From Salibacterium aidingense DSM 18341 (GTDB lineage: Bacteria > Bacillota > Bacilli > Bacillales > Marinococcaceae), in the NCBI RefSeq assembly GCF_000429685.1, contig NZ_AUCI01000021.1, forward strand, positions 1 through 56,699: a stretch of 56,699 bases of DNA, given 5' to 3'. The notes under the pieces are model-generated. The model searched no databases. It was not told the origin of the DNA and worked only from the letters and a program-made list of their open reading frames with translations. A program made the translations under genes and the position numbers. Below are positions 48,795-56,699 of the stretch, one piece after another (positions within the stretch are counted from its first letter, which is position 1; each line of letters opens with the position of its first letter).

Positions 48795-48835
48795 TAAAAA
48801 ACGGAGCCTGGGTTTTCCCACGGCTCCGTTTTTTA
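48795..48835. terminator. bidirectional terminator between abrB and rsmI
   Basis: Perfect 8-bp stem ACGGAGCC / GGCTCCGT with an A-run before and T-run after, so it can end abrB on plus and rsmI on minus. Confidence 0.9.
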
Positions 48836-48870
48836 TGCAACTTTTGTTTCCTCAGCGTTCAAAATGTATG

Positions 48871-49737
48871 TCATAGGTCATGATAGACAGCGTAAATCTC
48901 TCTTTTTGGCACCCCGCGTTCTTTCGCCGTTTCCTTGATTGCCTCTTTGGACGACATTCCATTATCAATATGAACCTGTACATGATCGACAGCCGATAGC
49001 GTTTCCCACCATTGTACCCGGGGCTCTGTCTCTGGATCTGCACCTTCCACAATCACACAGCATTCCCCTTTCACATTCTCTTCGTGAAGGTACTCCGCTA
49101 ATTCCGAAAGGGTCCCCCTTATGATTTCTTCGTATTTTTTCGTCATTTCCCTTGCCAGTACCACTTCCCGTTTCTCCCAGATATCCGCAAGATGAGCGAT
49201 CATTTCTTTCAGCCGGTGCGGGGACTCGTAAAAAATAAGAGGAGCCTGGATGGTCGTGAGTTCCTCCAGCAGGGTCTGACGGTCTTTTTTCTTTCGCGGC
49301 AGAAATCCATGGAAATAAAAAGGGCCGCCCCCAAGTCCGGAAGCTGTCAAAGCTGTGACAGCAGCGTTTGCACCTGGCAGCGATATAATAGGAATATTTT
49401 CACCGGCCGCCCGTCTTACGACCTCTTTCCCAGGGTCAGAGACAAGCGGCGTGCCGGCATCACTAACCAGAGCCACCTGCCTGCCCTCCTGCAGCAGTCC
49501 CAGAATCTTATCCCCTTTTGTTTCTTTATTGTGCTCATGGTAGCTGTCTAACGAAACAGAAATATCAAAATGAGAACACAATTTCCTGGTTTGACGGGTA
49601 TCCTCCGCAAAAATAATATCTACTTCCTGCAAAAGGCGGACAGCCCGGTACGTCATGTCCTCCAGATTTCCAATAGGGGTAGGAACAAGATATAAAGCCG
49701 CCTTCGTTTCATTATCGTAGCTTTGTTGATGTTTCAT
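48871..49737 (-). CDS. rsmI: 16S rRNA (cytidine-1402 2'-O)-methyltransferase
   Basis: SAM-dependent methylase of the tetrapyrrole-methylase fold that modifies C1402 in the ribosomal P site. Marks: LYLVPTPIGNLEDMTYRA, FAEDTRQTRKL, VALVSDAGTPLVSDPG, FYFHGFLPRKKKDRQ and IFYESPHRL. 288 residues, with GGAGGA before the ATG. In B. subtilis it is yabC, in the same position between yazA and abrB. Confidence 0.95.
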   Translation of the reverse strand: MKHQQSYDNETKAALYLVPTPIGNLEDMTYRAVRLLQEVDIIFAEDTRQTRKLCSHFDISVSLDSYHEHNKETKGDKILGLLQEGRQVALVSDAGTPLVSDPGKEVVRRAAGENIPIISLPGANAAVTALTASGLGGGPFYFHGFLPRKKKDRQTLLEELTTIQAPLIFYESPHRLKEMIAHLADIWEKREVVLAREMTKKYEEIIRGTLSELAEYLHEENVKGECCVIVEGADPETEPRVQWWETLSAVDHVQVHIDNGMSSKEAIKETAKERGVPKREIYAVYHDL

Positions 49738-49750
49738 GACGATTCCTCCG

Positions 49751-50005
49751 TTAATTTTTAAAAAGAATCTTTTCTTTTTCCTTCCGGGCCAGCTGTTTCA
49801 ATTCGTACTCCGCCCGCATCGCTTCGGTCTTCGTAGCAAAGGACTGCTGATAGACGAGTCGAAAGGGGCCCCGTCCTCTCGTATACTTGGCCCCTTTCCC
49901 CTGTTCGTGCCTGCGGAGCCGGTGTTCAATATTCGTCGTATACCCCGTATAATAGGAGCCGTCTCCGCACTCCAGTATGTATACATAATGATTACCTGCC
50001 TTCAT
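49751..50005 (-). CDS. yazA: GIY-YIG domain protein YazA
   Basis: An 84-residue protein that is one GIY-YIG nuclease-like domain of the UPF0213 family: YVYILECGDGSYYTGYTTNIEHRLRRHEQGKGA with the two Tyr motifs, then the conserved Arg and KTEAMRAEYELKQL with Glu. Activity is unknown. The ATG at 50005 aligns with B. subtilis YazA; the ribosome site (GAGGAG) is 13 bases away, so the start is less certain. It overlaps trmN6 by 14 bases. Confidence 0.88.
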   Translation of the reverse strand: MKAGNHYVYILECGDGSYYTGYTTNIEHRLRRHEQGKGAKYTRGRGPFRLVYQQSFATKTEAMRAEYELKQLARKEKEKILFKN

Positions 50006-50729
50006 AATAACTCTTGAACTCCTCTGTATAATTTCCTTTTGCATCATATACAGTTAACGGCGGATGACACGTCAGTCCTGGCTTTCCATCTTTTATTCCC
50101 TCTGTTAATAAAATGTTTGCATCTTTTCCTGCTTTTGGGTAAATGATTTTCATGCGTTTTGGTTCTATTCGGTATTTGCGAAAGGTGGTCAGCAGCTCCA
50201 CCATTCTCTCCGGACGAAGAACCATAGATACTTTTCCTTTCTGTTTCACCAATCCGGAAGCCGCTGAAATAATGTCCTCCAACGTCCCATGTTCTTCATG
50301 GCGGGCCGAGGTGAAATAAGGGCTGCGATTTTTTTCTCCTTCCGAAGGGGTCGAAAAATAAGGGGGGTTACAGGTTACCAGATCAGCCTGCCCTATTTTT
50401 TTAGAGAGTTCCGGGTTTCGCACATCGTCTTCCATGATCGATATTTGTGGTGTTTGATTATAGACTGCACTGCGCACGGCCATGTCGGCAAGTTTCGGCT
50501 GAATTTCCACTCCTGTAATCGGAACACTGCTTCTTGCCGACAGGACGAGCGGAATTACTCCGTTCCCGCTGCATAAATCAATAATGGATCCTTTGGTTAA
50601 GGGAACATAAGTGAAACGGGCCAAAAGAACAGCATCCAGAGAAAAGGCAAACACCTGAGAGCTCTGAATGATATGCCGTCCCCCGCCAATATAGTCAAGC
50701 CTTTCCCCTTCCAATAACTCTGCTTTCAT
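49992..50729 (-). CDS. trmN6: tRNA adenine-N6 methyltransferase (TrmN6/YabB type)
   Basis: Class I SAM methyltransferase, 245 residues, similar to the enzyme that methylates A37 of tRNA1-Val. SAM motif I is IIDLCSGNGVIPL (about 48-60), the acidic residue of motif II is in ITGVEIQPKLADMA, and the N6-adenine catalytic motif is VTCNPPYF (about 121-128). The target in Bacillus is inferred. In B. subtilis the gene is yabB, next to yabA. Confidence 0.88.
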   Translation of the reverse strand: MKAELLEGERLDYIGGGRHIIQSSQVFAFSLDAVLLARFTYVPLTKGSIIDLCSGNGVIPLVLSARSSVPITGVEIQPKLADMAVRSAVYNQTPQISIMEDDVRNPELSKKIGQADLVTCNPPYFSTPSEGEKNRSPYFTSARHEEHGTLEDIISAASGLVKQKGKVSMVLRPERMVELLTTFRKYRIEPKRMKIIYPKAGKDANILLTEGIKDGKPGLTCHPPLTVYDAKGNYTEEFKSYYEGR

Positions 50730-50770
50730 CTCTTTCCCCTTCCTGCAAAATAATTGTAATCACAAAGATA

Positions 50771-50805
50771 TAAAAGAGGCTGCCCCTGGCGGCAGGAGCA
50801 GCTCC
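50771..50805 (-). terminator. intrinsic terminator after yabA
   Basis: On minus, GAGCTGCTCCTG-CCGC-CAGGGGCAGCCTC followed by TTTTATAT. Imperfect but long and GC-rich. Confidence 0.8.
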
Positions 50806-50808
50806 ATG

Positions 50809-51156
50809 TTATTTCTGATTAAGAAAGGAAAGGCAAAATAGACAATCTCCATTTGCCCTCAGGCTTCCATAATGCATATTGCAAATATGAAACCCTTCAT
50901 GATATAAGCGAGCTAAATTATCATGGCCCTCCCCCACACTTTTTTTGCCGGGAGAAGAAGTTGTCGTATCATTTCCCTGTTCCGAGGTGTCTTTTTCATC
51001 TAAGAGTTTCCGTAAATGTTGGTTTTCCAGGGCCAGCGCATGATTTTCTTCAATGAGCATGGCCAATTGTTCTTTCAATTCTCCTAGCTCATCATGAAAA
51101 GTACCGATCCGTTCTTCCATGTGAATGACTTGTGAGAATATTTCTTTCTTCTCCAC
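50809..51156 (-). CDS. yabA: replication initiation control protein YabA
   Basis: Zinc-binding negative regulator that links DnaA with the DNA polymerase clamp DnaN. Residues 1-53 form a leucine-rich coiled coil (tetramer region), a linker follows, and residues 85-111 hold the metal site with HICNMHYG and CLFCLSFL. 115 residues. The start is GTG, seven bases after GAGGTGG. It follows ricT by about 27 bases. Confidence 0.94.
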   Translation of the reverse strand: MEKKEIFSQVIHMEERIGTFHDELGELKEQLAMLIEENHALALENQHLRKLLDEKDTSEQGNDTTTSSPGKKSVGEGHDNLARLYHEGFHICNMHYGSLRANGDCLFCLSFLNQK

Positions 51157-51183
51157 GTTCCTTCCACCTCAATCACCTTGTCT

Positions 51184-52005
51184 TCAGCTCACAATATATC
51201 CTTCATCCATTAATTCATCCAGGCTGTATTCCAGTACATTGTGTTCCTGCTCTTCCCGCAGCTCCACCTGAACCAGGCGTTCCAGTATATTCAGTCCAAC
51301 GACTTTTCCTTCTCCCTGCGGCGTCGTAATATGTTCACCGATATCGGGAAGTTCTTTTTTCGCTGTTTCGTAATGATCGTTTTCATATTTCAAACAGCAC
51401 ATGAGCCGTCCGCATAAACCGGAGATTTTCGCTGGATTAAGAGACAGGTTTTGATCCTTGGCCATTTTAATGGAAACGGGTTCAAAATCCCCGAGAAAGG
51501 TCGAGCAGCAGAGAACACGGCCGCACGGACCAATTCCTCCAAGCAGTTTCGCTTCATCCCGGACTCCTATCTGGCGTAACTCAATACGGGTGCGGAAGAC
51601 AGAGGCTAAATCTTTTACCAGATCACGAAAATCAATGCGCCCTTCTGCGGTAAAATAAAAAAGAACCTTGTTCCGGTCAAATGTATAATCGGCGTCGACC
51701 AGCTTCATATCCAGATTATGTTCCGCTATTTTAGCTTCACAAACCTCGTAGGCTTTATTGGAAAGCTCTTTGTTCTCCTCTATCGTTAATTTATCCTGTT
51801 CACTTGCGATCCGTACTACTTCTTTAAGCGGCAGGACCACGTCCTCTTTGCCTACCTGCTTCTTCTCAAGCACTACTTTCCCAAATTCCAGGCCGCGGGA
51901 CGTTTCTACCACGACCCACTCCCCTTTTTCTATCGTTAACTGACCCGGAGAAAAATAATAAATCTTCCCCGCTTTCTTAAATCTTACACCTATCACATCA
52001 TGCAA
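51184..52005 (-). CDS. ricT: PSP1-domain protein RicT (YaaT)
   Basis: Part of the RicA-RicF-RicT complex, which in B. subtilis carries Fe-S clusters, assists RNase Y and promotes the phosphorelay. The PSP1 domain covers about residues 60-150, and the cysteine clusters CGRVLCC (about 163-169) and CGRLMCC (about 198-204) are intact. 273 residues. The start is TTG, nine bases after GGAGGG. It follows holB by two bases. Confidence 0.95.
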   Translation of the reverse strand: MHDVIGVRFKKAGKIYYFSPGQLTIEKGEWVVVETSRGLEFGKVVLEKKQVGKEDVVLPLKEVVRIASEQDKLTIEENKELSNKAYEVCEAKIAEHNLDMKLVDADYTFDRNKVLFYFTAEGRIDFRDLVKDLASVFRTRIELRQIGVRDEAKLLGGIGPCGRVLCCSTFLGDFEPVSIKMAKDQNLSLNPAKISGLCGRLMCCLKYENDHYETAKKELPDIGEHITTPQGEGKVVGLNILERLVQVELREEQEHNVLEYSLDELMDEGYIVS

Positions 52006-52007
52006 AG

Positions 52008-52994
52008 CTATGATCCCTCCTGTAAACGGAGCAGTAAACGCTCCATGAGAAGCTGGGCATTTACATTGGCACGAAGCCTCCGCTTCGCATCAAGGATCAG
52101 CTGCAATGTATTCGCGATGTCTGTTTCCGGCATCCGTTGACCCTGTTTTTCCATCACTTCTTTCTGATCCGGATACGCAAGATCCTGCTGCCCATATTTC
52201 ACCGTCAACAGATCACGGTACCAGAAAAGCAGCAAATCCAGGCCGATGTCCAGCTCTTCTCTATCCTTGAAATGGGTAAGCCACTTTTCCTGCAGTGTCA
52301 ATAACATTTGATGAGGTCTGGAATGGACCTCTTCCACTAATTGTATCACTAGTGCTCTTCCCTGTACAATCCAGTCGGTCCCTTCTTCGTTATAGCCGCG
52401 GGCGGTTTCGTCCGGCAGTCTGGCGAGCAGAGAAGCAGCTGCTTCGGAGGCTCCCTGTTCCTGGTATATTTTGGTACGTGTGTCGGTGCTCGGAGGGGCA
52501 AAGGAGATCTTTTGGGCCCGGGAGAGGATCGTATCCAGCATAAAGTGAACATTTTCCGTTAGTAAAAGAGCCAGGATGGGACTCTCCGGCTCTTCCAAAA
52601 ATTTGAGGAGACTATTGGCTGCACTGGCCGTCATCCGATCCGCATCATTAACAATATATATTTTAAACGCTGTCTCCATTCCTTTATAGGTTAACTCTTT
52701 CTGCAGGTTTTCCACCTGTGCTTTTTTGATGGAAGCTCCCTCTGGTTCGACGACGATAATATCAGGATGATTGCCGTGCTCAATTCTCATACATTCACTG
52801 CATGAACCACAGGGAGCAGCCTCCTGCTGCCAGGGACAAAACAAACTTTGGGCGACAAGCCATGCCGTATGTTTCTTGCCTGCTCCACGCATGCCTTCAA
52901 AAATATAGGCGTGAGCAAGCCTGTCCTTTTCGATACTCTGTTTGAGCATATTCATAACCGTTGGCTGTTCTTTCCACATCTGGTTCCAATCCAT
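52008..52994 (-). CDS. holB: DNA polymerase III delta' subunit
   Basis: Clamp-loader AAA+ subunit. The P-loop region GMRGAGKKH (about 34-42) keeps the fold but lacks the usual Thr/Ser after GK, as expected for a subunit not driving hydrolysis. A zinc knuckle CGSCSECMRIEHGNHPDI follows (about 62-79), then DADRMTASAANSLLKFLEEP. 328 residues. It begins 15 bases after darA; yaaR, found between them in B. subtilis, is absent. Confidence 0.93.
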   Translation of the reverse strand: MDWNQMWKEQPTVMNMLKQSIEKDRLAHAYIFEGMRGAGKKHTAWLVAQSLFCPWQQEAAPCGSCSECMRIEHGNHPDIIVVEPEGASIKKAQVENLQKELTYKGMETAFKIYIVNDADRMTASAANSLLKFLEEPESPILALLLTENVHFMLDTILSRAQKISFAPPSTDTRTKIYQEQGASEAAASLLARLPDETARGYNEEGTDWIVQGRALVIQLVEEVHSRPHQMLLTLQEKWLTHFKDREELDIGLDLLLFWYRDLLTVKYGQQDLAYPDQKEVMEKQGQRMPETDIANTLQLILDAKRRLRANVNAQLLMERLLLRLQEGS

Positions 52995-53009
52995 GATTAT
53001 CCCTCGTTA

Positions 53010-53423
<414 letters not shown>

Positions 53424-54065
53424 CTATGGTTTATCGTGCAATAAAGACAATATGTGATCGACGCTTTTCTGCTGCACGTCCTCTATTGCCAATTCTGCAT
53501 TTATTCTATGTATACGTTGGGGAAAACGCTCCACTAACCCGGCATACGCCTGATAAACCTTTTTATGAAAATCGATATGCTCCTGATCGAGTCTATTGTA
53601 TTCACGCTTTTGATTTTCATAAATACGGTGCAATCCCTTTTCCGGATCGATATCTAAATAAATCGTAGCATCCGGCATGTAGTCCTCCACCGCGAATTCA
53701 TTAATGCTTAATACTTCCTCCAGCCCAATTCCCCGGGCAGCTCCCTGATAAGCAAGGCTGCTGTCTATAAAGCGGTCACAGAGTACTATATTTCCCTGCT
53801 GTAACGCTGGTATTACTTTTTCTACTAAATGCTGCCTTCGAGCAGCTGCATAAAGCAGTGCTTCGGTTCTCCGTTCCATCATTGTATGCGCAGGATCCAG
53901 TACAATCGTCCGGATTTTTTCAGCTATATCAATACCGCCGGGTTCCCGCGTTTTCATTACACGATACCCCGAACGTTTCAGTTCATGAAAAACGTTATCC
54001 AGCACTGTCGTTTTTCCAGCGCCTTCACACCCTTCGAAAGTGATAAAAACCCCTTTTTCATTCAT
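53424..54065 (-). CDS. tmk: thymidylate kinase
   Basis: Phosphorylates dTMP to dTDP. P-loop [12 protein letters not shown] (about 9-20), TREPGG (DR/REPGG loop), [12 protein letters not shown] (about 91-102) and the LID near [12 protein letters not shown]. The ATG at 54065 is nine bases after AAGGG and gives 213 residues; an ATG three codons earlier touches the ribosome site. It overlaps the end of yaaO by eight bases. Confidence 0.96.
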   Translation of the reverse strand: MNEKGVFITFEGCEGAGKTTVLDNVFHELKRSGYRVMKTREPGGIDIAEKIRTIVLDPAHTMMERRTEALLYAAARRQHLVEKVIPALQQGNIVLCDRFIDSSLAYQGAARGIGLEEVLSINEFAVEDYMPDATIYLDIDPEKGLHRIYENQKREYNRLDQEHIDFHKKVYQAYAGLVERFPQRIHRINAELAIEDVQQKSVDHILSLLHDKP

Positions 54066-55518
54066 TTGTCCCATCCCTTTTCGATATACTAATGTACCAC
54101 TGTCCGTTTATCTCCTGCCATCCTCCTTGAATACGGCCGCCTCCGGCCAGCCATTCACAGAGGAATTCATAACGTTCCCCCTCCAGTCTTTCGCCTTTAA
54201 AAAAGAGTGGGATTCCGGGAGGGTACGGAATAATATCAGCTGCGGTCCGTTCTCCCCGTCCGGCTTGAACCAGGCACACTGCCGGCTCTCTGTCTCCTCG
54301 TTTATACCAGTCCTTTTCCATAAGCTGCATTCCAAAGGAGGGAACCGGAAGCAGGCAGCTTGAAGGAGGGCTTTCCGGTTTTTCCTGATACATTTGCTGG
54401 ACCGCCCGTTCTATACGCTCATAAGACTGGGTATGGCAGGAATCAAAAGAAAGAAAAAAAACGACATGACGGTGGTCCGCCAATTCTGTATAAATATATT
54501 CTTTTTCAAGATATTTCTGCAGGCGCCATCCGCTGTATCCTTCCGGTGTTTTCATAATATATTTCAACGGATCCGCTTTTATGTGATAGGGAGGGTGGAC
54601 TTCTTCCAAATCGGAAGCCTGTCGTATATTATTTTTAACTTCCTGTATAGGCTTCTCAATAAAAGAGTCCTCTTTCTGCATCCTATCATGTAAATATTTT
54701 CTCGCGGCATCCAGGGAAGCCATAAGAGGATAAGAAGGACTGCTGGACTGCAGCATAGAAGATGCTTCCCGGACAGCACGCACACTTATTTGGCTGGAGG
54801 GCCCTACATGTAAATATCCCGTCATCGTTAGAGCAGGCAGGGTTTTATGAGCGGACTGTACCACGAGATCGGCTCCCTGAGCCACAGCTGTTTCAGGAAA
54901 AACCGCACTGGCTGGAAAATGAGCCCCGTGGGCTTCATCTACAGCGACCACCGCTCCATTTTCTTTCGCTTCTTGTATAAGAGGACGCAGAGACGGGGTC
55001 CAGCCATAATAACTAGGGGAGGTTAAAACCAGACCCCTGGCAGTTGGATACGTTTGAAAGGCCGTTTTTACTTGCAGATAAGAGAGTCCCATGGATAACT
55101 GGGAGTGCTCATCAAATGCCGGGTCTATAAATACAGGCTGCACCCCTGCCATGCGGAGCCCGTTTACCAGCGATTTATGAGCATCTCGCTGAACCAGTAC
55201 AACGTCGCCTGCTTCAAAAGCTGCCAGCATCATGATTAAATTACCCGCCGTAGAACCTCCAATAAGAAACTGCGTGTAAGCTGCTCCATACAACTCGGCA
55301 GCCAGCGCCTGGGCTGAAGCAATTATTCCATGAGGATCATGTAAATCATCCAATCCGGTTAATTCCGTTTGGTCAAAAGGCAGCAGGGACGCAAACATGT
55401 TTTTTCCCGGTTCAGGCATCGCCCTCCCATTTTTATGACCCGGCACATGGAACGAATCCGGAGATAAGGCAGCGTGATTCTGTAAGGCTTCCATAATAGG
55501 AACTGAGTTCTGATCCAT
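54058..55518 (-). CDS. yaaO: Orn/Lys/Arg decarboxylase-family PLP enzyme YaaO
   Basis: Fold type I PLP enzyme of the basic amino acid decarboxylase family. Visible: [10 protein letters not shown] near residue 25, [10 protein letters not shown] (cofactor phosphate), VDEAHGAHF with the PLP-binding Asp, and the Schiff-base lysine in [18 protein letters not shown] (about 220). The C-terminal domain contains [12 protein letters not shown]. 486 residues from the ATG at 55518 (SD CGAGGG). Substrate (arginine, lysine or ornithine) is not determined by sequence; a polyamine role is possible. xpaC and yaaN, located upstream in B. subtilis, are absent. Confidence 0.92.
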   Translation of the reverse strand: MDQNSVPIMEALQNHAALSPDSFHVPGHKNGRAMPEPGKNMFASLLPFDQTELTGLDDLHDPHGIIASAQALAAELYGAAYTQFLIGGSTAGNLIMMLAAFEAGDVVLVQRDAHKSLVNGLRMAGVQPVFIDPAFDEHSQLSMGLSYLQVKTAFQTYPTARGLVLTSPSYYGWTPSLRPLIQEAKENGAVVAVDEAHGAHFPASAVFPETAVAQGADLVVQSAHKTLPALTMTGYLHVGPSSQISVRAVREASSMLQSSSPSYPLMASLDAARKYLHDRMQKEDSFIEKPIQEVKNNIRQASDLEEVHPPYHIKADPLKYIMKTPEGYSGWRLQKYLEKEYIYTELADHRHVVFFLSFDSCHTQSYERIERAVQQMYQEKPESPPSSCLLPVPSFGMQLMEKDWYKRGDREPAVCLVQAGRGERTAADIIPYPPGIPLFFKGERLEGERYEFLCEWLAGGGRIQGGWQEINGQWYISISKRDGTNE

Positions 55519-55596
55519 GAGTGACCCTCGTTTAATCTCGTATAATAGCCGTACTAAAATTATGACGTACAATCCGCATTCTTGCAATTTTCATTT

Positions 55597-55791
55597 TTAC
55601 ATTAATAACTTTGAGGCTTTCAGTTTTCTTAGCTTTTTTATAGCTTCATTGTATTTTGGATCTCCTGTATCTAAAAGAATAAGCTCTTTTTCGCAATTCC
55701 TGCATATAAAAGAATCCATAATGTGTATCCCTGCGTTTTCATAACGTTCACATAGAATACAAGACTCCGCTCCTTCTTTTTTCTCCGTCAC
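55597..55791 (-). CDS. csfB: anti-sigma factor CsfB (Gin)
   Basis: A 64-residue zinc protein that in B. subtilis inhibits SigG (and SigE) to keep the forespore programme in order. Two CxxC pairs, CILC and CRNC, bind zinc; the conserved GIHIMDSFIC lies between, and DPKYNEAIKKLRKLK at the end. The start is a GTG eight bases after GGAGGAGG, giving the same length as B. subtilis Gin; an earlier GTG touches the site. A SigF-type promoter precedes it, and it is the first gene after the rRNA operon. Confidence 0.92.
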   Translation of the reverse strand: MTEKKEGAESCILCERYENAGIHIMDSFICRNCEKELILLDTGDPKYNEAIKKLRKLKASKLLM

Positions 55792-55816
55792 AGAGCACAC
55801 CTCCTCCTATGAAACT

Positions 55817-55846
55817 TATTTTGTCCGAAATCCGCCTTTTTTATTC
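55817..55846 (-). promoter_or_regulatory. SigF-type promoter of csfB
   Basis: On minus, GAATA (55842-55846; SigF -35 pattern GYATA), 15 bases, GGACAAAATA (55817-55826), which fits the SigF -10 pattern GGnnAnAnTR at every fixed position. csfB is SigF-dependent in B. subtilis. Confidence 0.7.
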
Positions 55847-55849
55847 ATA

Positions 55850-56340
55850 GAGCAAGGGACCAATACGTTACTATTCAATGTCGTGTTAGCGAAGTTGGCA
55901 TTGTTCTTTTCAATTTGTTCCGTCATGGTATAACAACCGATGTGGCTGTATGGGGAGTGGAGACCTGCTGTTGAGCGTGCCCCGGCATTCGCTTTGACGA
56001 GTGGCGGATAGGGTCGGAAAACGAAGACAGGAGCCATTGTGCAAGCTTCTTTATTGCTTTTCCTGCGTCTGGTATAGTGCGCCTGGAAAATTCATCCGAG
56101 CACATCCGCTGCAGGGGATGCTTTGGGCTATGTTACGAGTAGCTGGGCTGAGCCCTGTGCGGATATTTTGTCCGGTCCCTCTTTAGGGATAGAAAAATAA
56201 CAGAGCTGCCTGCTGAATCGGGGAGGCCGGTGGCGATCGATTTTGCGATCTTCTCTTAAAAGACAGACGGAGGCTCCGCCATCGCACCCCGGATTCAGCT
56301 TTTTTACAGCAAAAGTTACCAAGGAGATTTCGCGGAACAA
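55850..56340. other. gene-free gap between rRNA terminator and csfB
   Basis: About 490 bases with no convincing gene on either strand. The minus-strand reading frame that ends at 55816 has no ribosome site. Small palindromes occur (GATCGATTTTGCGATC near 56235, CCCTCTTTAGGG near 56177). The decamer of the csfB -10 box, GGACAAAATA, appears again on minus at 56164-56173. Confidence 0.5.
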
Positions 56341-56373
56341 GAAAAAGCCTGCCGGATCTGGGATCCGGCAGGC
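56341..56373 (-). terminator. rRNA operon terminator
   Basis: Perfect 12-bp stem GCCTGCCGGATC / GATCCGGCAGGC with a 3-base loop, followed on minus by TTTTTCTTG. It lies eight bases after 5S. Confidence 0.95.
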
Positions 56374-56380
56374 TTCCTTT

Positions 56381-56497
<117 letters not shown>

Positions 56498-56663
56498 CTT
56501 ACCCTGGACGGGCTGGCTTCTGTGTTGCGAACAGGACGTTCGCGATTTGAACAGAAGATCCTTTTATCGCAGGATCATCGATCCTGCTGTTTGGAAGAGC
56601 GGGAATAGTATTCCCTCAAAACTGCATAACGAAGCATCCAGCCATAGACCACCTTGGTGTTTT

Positions 56664-56699
56664 GGATAAGCCCTCGACCGATTAGTATCTGTCAGCTCC
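56664..56699 (-). rRNA. rrl: 23S ribosomal RNA, 3' end (cut by window edge)
   Basis: The last 36 bases, on minus, match the conserved 3' end of 23S rRNA (GGAGCTGACAGATACTAATC, then GGTCGAGGGCTTATCC). The rest lies outside the window. The 166-base spacer to 5S holds no tRNA. Confidence 0.92.

Noticed and set aside
55816-56037. A 73-codon minus-strand reading frame between 5S and csfB
   Set aside because: No ribosome site, no recognisable homology, and its stop overlaps the csfB -10 box. Probably chance.

Overview
The window comes from the chromosome of an endospore-forming member of the Bacillaceae. It carries spoIIE, spoVG, spoVT, sspF, yabG, yabP, yabQ, fin and csfB, and its gene order follows the Bacillus subtilis segment from rrnA through csfB to lysS and the next rRNA operon almost gene for gene. 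Proteins are full length and clearly homologous but diverged from B. subtilis. FtsH and ribosomal protein L25 have acidic tails, which would fit a salt- or alkali-tolerant lineage; that is inference only. Nearly all genes lie on the minus strand, and abrB is the only protein gene on plus. On the minus strand the region starts with the end of one rRNA operon (23S 3' end, 5S, terminator, right end of the window) and ends with the promoters and 5' end of 16S of a second operon (left end).

In minus-strand order the layout is as follows. (1) csfB with a SigF-type promoter, yaaO, tmk, darA, holB, ricT, yabA, trmN6, yazA and rsmI cover DNA synthesis, c-di-AMP sensing and RNA modification. (2) abrB, divergent, has two Spo0A boxes just after its promoter, facing metS with its T-box leader. 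(3) tatD, yabE, rnmV, rsmA, yabG, veg, sspF, ispE, purR, ridA, spoVG, glmU, prs, rplY, pth, fin, mfd and spoVT follow. (4) yabM, yabN, rqcP, yabP, yabQ, divIC and yabR, then tRNA-Met. (5) spoIIE, whose promoter keeps the unusual 21-bp spacer and a Spo0A box, then yabS, yabT, a split ThrE-type exporter, tilS, hpt and ftsH. (6) coaX, hslO, cysK, then the pab/fol cluster (pabB-pabA-pabC-folP-folB-folK-yazB-dusB), and lysS.

Regulatory sites readable in the sequence include tandem rRNA promoters, a T-box, a TRAP-like GAG-repeat tract over the pabA ribosome binding site, SigF, SigG and SigH-type promoters, Spo0A boxes, a possible PurBox pair and many intrinsic terminators. Compared with B. subtilis, as recalled, xpaC, yaaN, yaaR, yacD and the tRNA-Glu next to tRNA-Met are missing, and the two exporter genes are added.

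The least explained material is intergenic: a 177-bp palindromic element present twice (before tRNA-Met and before yabG), a 331-bp element with terminal inverted repeats after lysS, a 209-bp element flanked by TGGGACAAAA-type repeats after spoVT, small hairpin modules with a common loop and compensating arms, and a possible pseudoknot between sspF and ispE. I saw no prophage, transposase, CRISPR array or defence island.
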